From: Echinarachnius parma
Lineage: Eukaryota > Echinodermata > Echinoidea > Clypeasteroida > Echinarachniidae
Assembly: GCA_037951105.1 (NCBI GenBank)
Contig: JBAMJV010001840.1
Coordinates: forward strand, 1-64,000
Reading direction: 5' to 3'
Length of the DNA: 64,000 nucleotides
Shown: piece after piece, positions 57,763-64,000 of the stretch
Position numbering within the stretch: position 1 is the first letter of the stretch
Layout: each line of letters starts with the position of its first letter
The notes under the pieces: model-generated
Databases searched by the model: none
What the model was told of the DNA's origin: nothing
Seen by the model: only the letters and a program-made list of their open reading frames with translations
Position numbers and translations under genes: made by a program

Positions 57763-58087
57763 TTTTTTAATGCTTCCTATTTCAAAAATTTACAAAAGAG
57801 GTTTTTAAATAGTTGTTGATTATGTCTCTATCGAATCACTATTTCAACAAAACATCACATGCACAATATTTTATTTAAAATGGATGAGACCAATGAGTTT
57901 TGAGAGAGTGCCCTATTGAGTTTTAACGGCTCTTTTTGAATGATAACAGGCTTTTTACCTCGTCGATTGTAATTTTGTAAATTCTTTCAAGCATGGTGGA
58001 TGGTAATGTTTTACCATGTTTTGGTAACTAAAATTAAGTTTGACAAAAACTGTACTCTCTTTACCACAACTCAACTATCCCATTAAA

Positions 58088-58155
58088 GTTAGTAAGGAGC
58101 TACATGTAGGTGAATGCACAGTGGCGTTATACCCTGCTACAAACCATGAGAAGGA
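58088..58155 (+). pseudogene. Distant relic of CATIP-like exon 3
   Basis: AGTAAGGAGCTACATGTAGG then TGAATGCACAGTGGCGTTAT and CCTGCTACAAACCATG track the KELGEFSVSVEPARHH part of the exon with indels. Removing the two MITEs between, it lies about 190 bases after the previous copy. Confidence 0.65.
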
Positions 58156-58161
58156 TTTTTT

Positions 58162-58627
58162 TTATGCCTCTGCCAACGAAGTGGCCGGAGGCATTATGTT
58201 TTCGGGTTGTCCGTCCGTCCGTACATACGTCCGTCCGTCCGTACGTACGTCCCGTTTTCGTTCTCGCGATATCTCAAGAACCGGTTGACGAATCAATTTC
58301 AAACTTAGTATGAGTGTACATATTGGGGTGACAATGATCTGATTAGATTTTATGGGTCATGAGGTCAAAGGGCAAGGTCACAGCAAAATCTCAAGAACTA
58401 AATGTCAGATTTCAATCAAACTTGGTACCTGAATGTTTCTTAGGGAGCCAATGTACATGTAGCCATCAAAGGTTGGGGTCATATAGTCAAGGTCACAGGA
58501 CTCAAAATATATGAAAAATATAAAAAAATTATTATTAATTCAGTGCATATTAATTTAGGCTGGATATTAAAATCGCGTAATAGCGGAGGCATAATTTTCG
58601 ACTGCGCGCAGTCGAAGATCCATCTAG
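58162..58627 (+). mobile_element. Helentron-like element, second shorter copy
   Basis: Same start (TATGCCTCTGCC) and end (AGCGGAGGCATAATTTTCGA, palindrome, GATCCATCTAG) as 56480-57762. Inside it has only two diverged units. It sits in the exon 3 relic at 58088. Confidence 0.8.
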
Positions 58628-60560
58628 TTGTTTTGAAGTGTCCATGTAAGTGGACAGGGCTTAATAATGTAATGACTACTAACAATTCTGATATTTTCTT
58701 CCATGGATGTATTTTGTCAGCTCTGTACGGTGTACGTAGATGTATTTTTTTTGTAATATGTAAACTAAAATGAGTGACTTGTTTCATGTTTGTTTCTGGT
58801 TACGTTGTAATATGTTGAACATGTACGTTGTAGATAGCACTAATCACTTAGCCCTTTGACAAGGCCTCAGGCAGCTCTGTTACATCCAGGGTAATAATAA
58901 ATGCATAATGCATTGGAATAGAATTTCTAGATTGATAGCATAATAATAATGCTGGATGTCAGAAACAAGGGGAAGAAAGGGTAGTGGGCAAGAAGCAGTG
59001 ATAGCTGGAGGTCTTTTTGCAATTTGTTAATGCTGGATGCCAAATAAAGAGGAAGATTTTAGTGAGACCTGGCCAATGAGCTCCAGCGTTGCTGTCTATG
59101 GCTTGCCATGGTTCCAGTGCATTGGCAAGGCGCTGCAAGCGGATACAATGTTAAATGTGGAAAACAATAATTCCTAATCTGTCTCTTCTCATATTTGTTA
59201 CTTAACGCAGTAGGGGGAGGTTGCTACAGTAGCTTTAATAGTTTATTAGAATTTACCCATTGGAGATGTTTTGAAGACTGTTTTGGGGAGATTTTTTAGA
59301 TATGAGTCAAAATTCAAAAATGCTTACTTAAAGGGATATGAAACTGTGCAGAATTTGTGTCACTTCTAGTCTATATTTCTTTTTGACATCAAATGGATGG
59401 AAATGAGTCTATGGAGGCTGCTTTTATATTGCAGCCATTTTAACAAGATGGGGCCATTACACATGGAAGATTCAACCGTTTTTTCAAACATTGTGAATTC
59501 TATCTTCTTTAACCCATCCATTTCCTAAATTATTTCAAGGCAAAATCTCAAGGTGGAAAATATTAAGTTATTGAAATTTAAGAAAATCTATGAACTACAA
59601 AGTGGCATTTGAAATTTGACAATACGTTGCTGTTATTATTATTTTTCTTATTTATTGCAATCTGTGCATTAATAAAGATGATCAAAAAGTAAGGAAAGAA
59701 GGGACAGTACTAACATATTGTGGCTCAATTGATAGACAAATTGATGCTCTTTCTCCTTGTACATTTTATTTTAACTGGCATTCTCAAAGTAGGCCTACCA
59801 AGTAAACATGTGGGTCCTGGGCAAATGCCCTTGATGGGTAAACAATATTAAAGAGATTATCAGAGTCAATTTCAGAGCCGCTTTCGTAAACATTTTATTT
59901 CCACATTATCACCAATAATGGGTGTGGTCTGAAGAGAAAAGATACCTTTAAGACAGTTTTCAGAGTACCGATTTATGACAATATTAGAGTGTATTATCTT
60001 GGACTTATCACAAAAGATAATACAAAAGATAATACAGTTTTCAGAATACACCCCCAGAATTTTACTATCCCTCTAAATGTGAGAGCTTGTCAAAAGGCTA
60101 ACAATTTATTTCAATCTACCAAGGTCAGTGGAATGTTGAAAGTGTCACTTTTCTATGCTCTTTGTCAAGTGCTGCATTATTGCGTCAGGACTCGGGGTCA
60201 TGTACACAGTACACCAGTACATGTACTAAATCATACACTCCGAAGCCCATTTGAAAGTACATTTCTGCACTTGTGTGGCCTGTTAAATTTTCATGATTTT
60301 TAAAATTTGAACAATTGAATTAATATTTCCCATCATATGAAATCATTCCGAAGTAGAGAGGTGGCCTACTATATGTACAATATGTACATGCACTGCAGTG
60401 TGTCCCAAATTACTACTGGTCAGTCTTTGGGTGACCACAACATTAAATAAGCATCTACAGTGTATGAATTGAATACAAGTCAAAATTTGTTATCAAATTG
60501 GGATCATAAAACTCAAAGTTCAAACACGTATTGCTAAACGGAAAATAAAGTTTTCATTCT
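58628..60560. other. CATIP-like intron or flank, unassigned
   Basis: No exon recognised. A TTAAAGGGATATGAAACTG at about 59329 and ACTATCCCTCTAA at about 60066 might be the ends of another TTAA-type element. Short frames have no recognisable similarity. Confidence 0.35.
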
Positions 60561-61348
60561 CTAATCATTTTATTACTTTGTTTTAGAAAATTAGTAGACT
60601 ACACTCTATCGTTTTGTAGTCTGTGAAGAGAAATCCCAATTTGATGACTGATGGGTAAAATATGTAGTTTTGTGATTTTAATGTCCTCTGAGTATTATGT
60701 GAACATTTCACGTTTAATGATGTGAAAATTTCACGTTTAATGGATGTTATATATGGTCGAGTAATGAATTCCCTAACTCATTGCACTCACTTTTTACACA
60801 GTTATGACTATCCAGTGGATAATTTACAAATCTGAACACTTCATTCGTAAATATCCATGCTTATATTGTTAATAGGGATACAATACTGTATGAGAGAATG
60901 ATCACTAGAGTTCTAGGAAAGTTTTGTGGATTTGGACTATGTTACTAGATCCCTACATTTCTGTTGGGGATCTAACTAATAACTTTGTTGTCGTTTTCAA
61001 AATGTGACGAAGGGTTGATTAAAATTGTATTTCTGTGATATATATGTCCGCTGAGTGATGTGTGTGAACATTCCATGTTAAATGATGATTGAGTAATGAG
61101 CAACAAATTATGCAAAGTGATATTCGCTAACTCATTGCACTGAATTTGTACACTGTTATAATTACCTGGGCACTAGACAATATAAATCTGATCTCTTCAA
61201 AATTGTATCTTTATAACAGAAGATAAATTTGGAAAACCCAAAGCTGTTCCATACTTCTGGTTGTAATATACAAATACAATGAGGTATGTGAGAACTGTTA
61301 CAAGAGTAACATGTAAGTTTTGAGGATTCTGACAATGTTACTAGTAGG
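60560..61348 (+). mobile_element. Two decayed copies of MITE family B in tandem
   Basis: The two stretches 60560-60957 and 60970-61348 each contain the family B landmarks: TTATGTGAACATTTCACGTT, ACTCATTGCACTCACTTT and GGATTTGGACTATGTTACTA for the first, with parallel motifs in the second. Ends are degraded. Confidence 0.65.
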
Positions 61349-62344
61349 CTTGGGCGTCAGAACCGATTACCCGATTCTACTCGACTCCAGAAATGGGAAT
61401 CGGCCCTCGATTCCTGAATAGCGTAGAACCGAGTGCTCGGAATAACGGTTCAAGTGCAAAGTAGTACCGATTCTGTGTCTATTGACTCGCGATAGAAGGG
61501 GAGAGTCAGCTCTAATCCCGACTCTCCTCGGTCATAATCGAAATAGACACGAACTATATAGCACGGCCCAGCATCATTTACTTATTGAACGTATGAAACC
61601 GCCGTGTCTCGCGCACAGACACACTCTCCTCGTCTCTCGCACACTGCACAGACAGTCTTTCCTTGTCTCTCCCGTCTTAAATCATATCAAGAAAACAACG
61701 GTGGCGCGCGCGCCAATAGACTAGACGTGTACATGTACTACATGTGCGCTGTCGGCCATGAATACACATCAACAGAAATCAGTATTTTCATCTTTAACAC
61801 AATTATGTCACTCATGGTGACAAATTAGACTGAGTACAACAAGTTTCCACATTATCCAACTTGTATAACATGTTTATAATACAGCATGTATATTGCCTTG
61901 AATTATTCAAAGAACTAGTCCAAGAAACCTTCAACTGAATCCACTTCAGTTTATCAAGTGTGTGAATTCACCAAACGACATCAAAAAGGATGCACAATGT
62001 ATCTTTGCACAGTTTATTACAGTACATGTATCTGGCAAAGCTTGCCATTGAGCCATTTAGCCATTGCATAAAAGTACTGCACATATGGCTTTGTAAAGTA
62101 AATTATGTATGGCCGTACAGTGCTTGTACTGTTTAATGGGTGTCATTATTTAGGAATATACTGTGTACGTGTGTCACACTTTATAAGTGCACATTTGTCA
62201 AGTTCCATAATTTGGAACATTTTTGTAATAATTCCTACTTGAAAAAGTTGTGTTTTTAAAATTAAAATGGGTAGATCTTTCACATTTGTTTCGAGGAATT
62301 AGATTATAAATAAATATATGAATTATGTTTTAATTTTCCCAATG
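61349..62344. other. Unassigned, with a possible hAT-like end
   Basis: TAGGCTTGGGCGTCAG at about 61348 followed by CGATTACCCGATTCTACTCG looks like an end of a hAT-type MITE with ATTCC/CGAT-rich arms. I could not define the other end. No gene. Confidence 0.35.
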
Positions 62345-62348
62345 TTAA

Positions 62349-62905
62349 AGGGATAGTTGAGTTTTGGTAGAGAGGGCGCTAGACTACTTTTTTGTTGTTG
62401 TGAGGTAATGAAAAACTGAGTGTAAAATTTGAAAGAGCATAATATTTAAATAATAAAATCATCTTTGTTTGATCAAAATCGGTTCAGAGACGGCTGAAAT
62501 ATCCATAAATATAACAATTTGTAATAAACCTGGGGCCCCAGGTTTATTAGAGAATTTTGAACCAGCCGTTAAAAATTCAAAAAAATGCTTCCTCTTTTCA
62601 AAAAGTTACAAAATAGGTATTTAAATAGTTGTTGGTTATTTCTCTATCTAATCACTATTTCAACAAAGCATCACATGCACAATATTTTATTCAAAATGGT
62701 TGAAACCGATGAGTGTTTAGAGAGCGCCCTCTTACGTTTTAACGGCTCTTTTTGAATGATAACATGATCTTTACTACGTCATTTGTAATTTTGTGTTCCT
62801 TTCTAGTTATAACTATTAGTTTGTAATGTAATGATGCAGGTTTTGGTTACTAAAATTCAGTTTCACCAAAACTGTACTCTCCTTACCAGAACTCAACTAT
62901 CTTCA
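62349..62905 (+). mobile_element. TTAA-type MITE family A, copy 8
   Basis: TTAA (62345-62348) then AGGGATAGTTGAGTTTTGG, through GATCAAAATCGGTTCAGAGA and GGGGCCCCAGGTTTATTAGA to CCAAAACTGTACTCTCCTTA. The right end is decayed. Close to copy 7. Confidence 0.85.
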
Positions 62906-63047
62906 TGAGATATGAACTTCTGAAAATTGAATAAATTGCTTATTTTTTTATGAATGGATCATAAATATCTCCGTGCTTGAAATCATTTGGTTACCTTGCT
63001 CCAATCTCTCATATATTTTACACAAATGCTTGTAAAGATGACTATCC

Positions 63048-63375
63048 AGGGCTCGACACTTGCACTGGCCCGCTGGCCCGGGGCCAGTGAAATTGCACTT
63101 TGGGCCAGCAAAAATGTATAAAAGTCATATTTTGGTAGCCCGATCGCAAACAGATTTTCAACCCAACCTTGACAAAATTAGAAAAATCTTGTTTTCTTCT
63201 GTGTCATGCCTCATCTATATAGCACAGGAAGTGTGATATTTTGAATAGTAAACAGTTCTCATGAAATTAAATTTTGGGGCCAGTAAATTTACCTTTCAGG
63301 CCACCAGAAAAGGGGAAGAAATTATTTCACTGGCCCGACCGGGCCACTGACAAAACAGGTTAGTGTGGAGCCATG
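63048..63375. repeat. GGCCAGTG-motif inverted repeat
   Basis: GGGCTCGACACTTGCACTGG and GGCCCGGGGCCAGTGAAATT at the left, and TTTCACTGGCCCGACCGGGC at the right, form an imperfect inverted element. Similar motifs occur near 36375-36560 and, as GCCCGATTGCCC, near 22550. Confidence 0.5.
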
Positions 63376-64000
63376 GACTATCAGTAAGGCCATTAACTTG
63401 ATGTAATCATACGGGCTATGGTGAAAGGAAGCACACCTGTAGGCATCTTGTTTGCACAAAAGTGAAGCAGTGGGTGATCAATGTTCACTTTGTGTATGAA
63501 AAAAAAAAATCACATTAAAATTTGCTCAAATCTAGACAGACCATTAATTATTGCTCAGGAAGGCTAACATTTTAGGCTATGTACGCATTCTACTTTTGCT
63601 TTGAATATTGATGCTGAATGCAGACCTCCATGAAAATCAATTACTCACACATGACCAAGATTTCTCCATCATGATCACCATTCACCACATTCAAAATGTT
63701 TTATAATTGATAACAGAATTTAGTTTACACATGTTTGCAGAACATGGTGGTGACATGAACATGATTTTTGTGCTGAACATTTAAGCCTGGGATCCGGGCT
63801 GGGTTCCCGGTTCCAACCCACTGGGTTTGGGCTCCGGGCCGATAATAAACTTGGTAAAAAATATGACAGTAAAGGTATATATATTTCTGTTTGAAAGACA
63901 CACTTTTTCCAGCTTTGGTGGCAGTTCTTTATTGTACATGGATAAAAGAGGCGGATGCAACTTCAAAAACATTTCTGATATCTACAGAATAAGTAGATTT
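63376..64000. other. Unassigned window end
   Basis: No exon or RNA gene seen. A GGGCTCCGGGCCG/CCCGGTTCC-rich patch near 63786-63842 is probably part of another dispersed repeat. Confidence 0.4.

Larger units (their letters stand above)
56385..58082 (+). mobile_element. TTAA-type MITE family A, copy 7, hosting a Helentron-like element
   Basis: Left end AGGGATAGTTGAGTTTTGG after TTAA (56381-56384). The right end, ACTCAACTATCCCA, runs into TTAA (58083-58086). The family sequence is interrupted at about 56480-57762 by the Helentron-like element. Confidence 0.85.

Noticed and set aside
61482-61828. Two overlapping plus-strand frames of 80 and 74 codons
   Set aside because: Low-complexity, Arg/His/Leu-rich, adjacent to a hAT-like end; no domain recognised.

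Overview
The window is eukaryotic nuclear DNA. It has GT-AG introns, a eukaryotic tRNA gene with A and B boxes and a T-run terminator, LINE, LTR, SINE, MITE and Helitron-type elements, and long microsatellites. The repeat types (poly-G MITEs, Helentron-like elements rich in GTCCGTCC runs, TTAA-flanked MITEs) together with an intronless TPR-TIR immune-type gene suggest an invertebrate deuterostome, most likely an echinoderm. Amphioxus or a hemichordate cannot be excluded from sequence alone.

Layout. 1-8.1 kb is transposon-rich: a LINE reverse transcriptase relic, two inverted copies of one DNA element with a cluster of tandem hairpins, several relics of a TTAA-flanked MITE family, poly-G elements and a second decayed LINE. 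8146-10041 (minus) is an uninterrupted 631-codon gene with IFIT-like TPR repeats and a C-terminal TIR domain. 10-19.6 kb is again mobile DNA, including a gutted LTR retrotransposon (13791-16256) with unequal LTRs. 19657-43648 (plus) is a complete 24-coding-exon gene for the U5 snRNP GTPase EFTUD2/Snu114; the spliced frame stays open for 975 residues. 48775-48847 (minus) is tRNA-Thr(AGT). 49456-55414 (plus) holds the first three coding exons of a gene whose product resembles CATIP (ciliogenesis-associated TTC17-interacting protein); its later exons lie beyond the window or were not recognised. 55.9-64 kb is repeat-filled intron or intergenic DNA.

The three protein genes do not form a pathway: one is a spliceosome core factor, one a putative cilium/actin protein, one a putative innate-immune signalling or effector protein.

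The most unusual structure is a set of decayed extra copies of exons lying next to the intact exons. They are seen for EFTUD2 exons 8, 9, 12, 15 and 24 and for CATIP-like exon 3. Where later MITE insertions are subtracted, many repeat units measure about 180-210 bp. This looks like recurrent short tandem duplication near exons. I also describe an array of AGGTCA direct repeats inside a Helentron-like element, a tandem array ending in a splice acceptor, and a MITE inserted three to five bases past a splice donor. No CRISPR array, operon or other prokaryotic feature is present.
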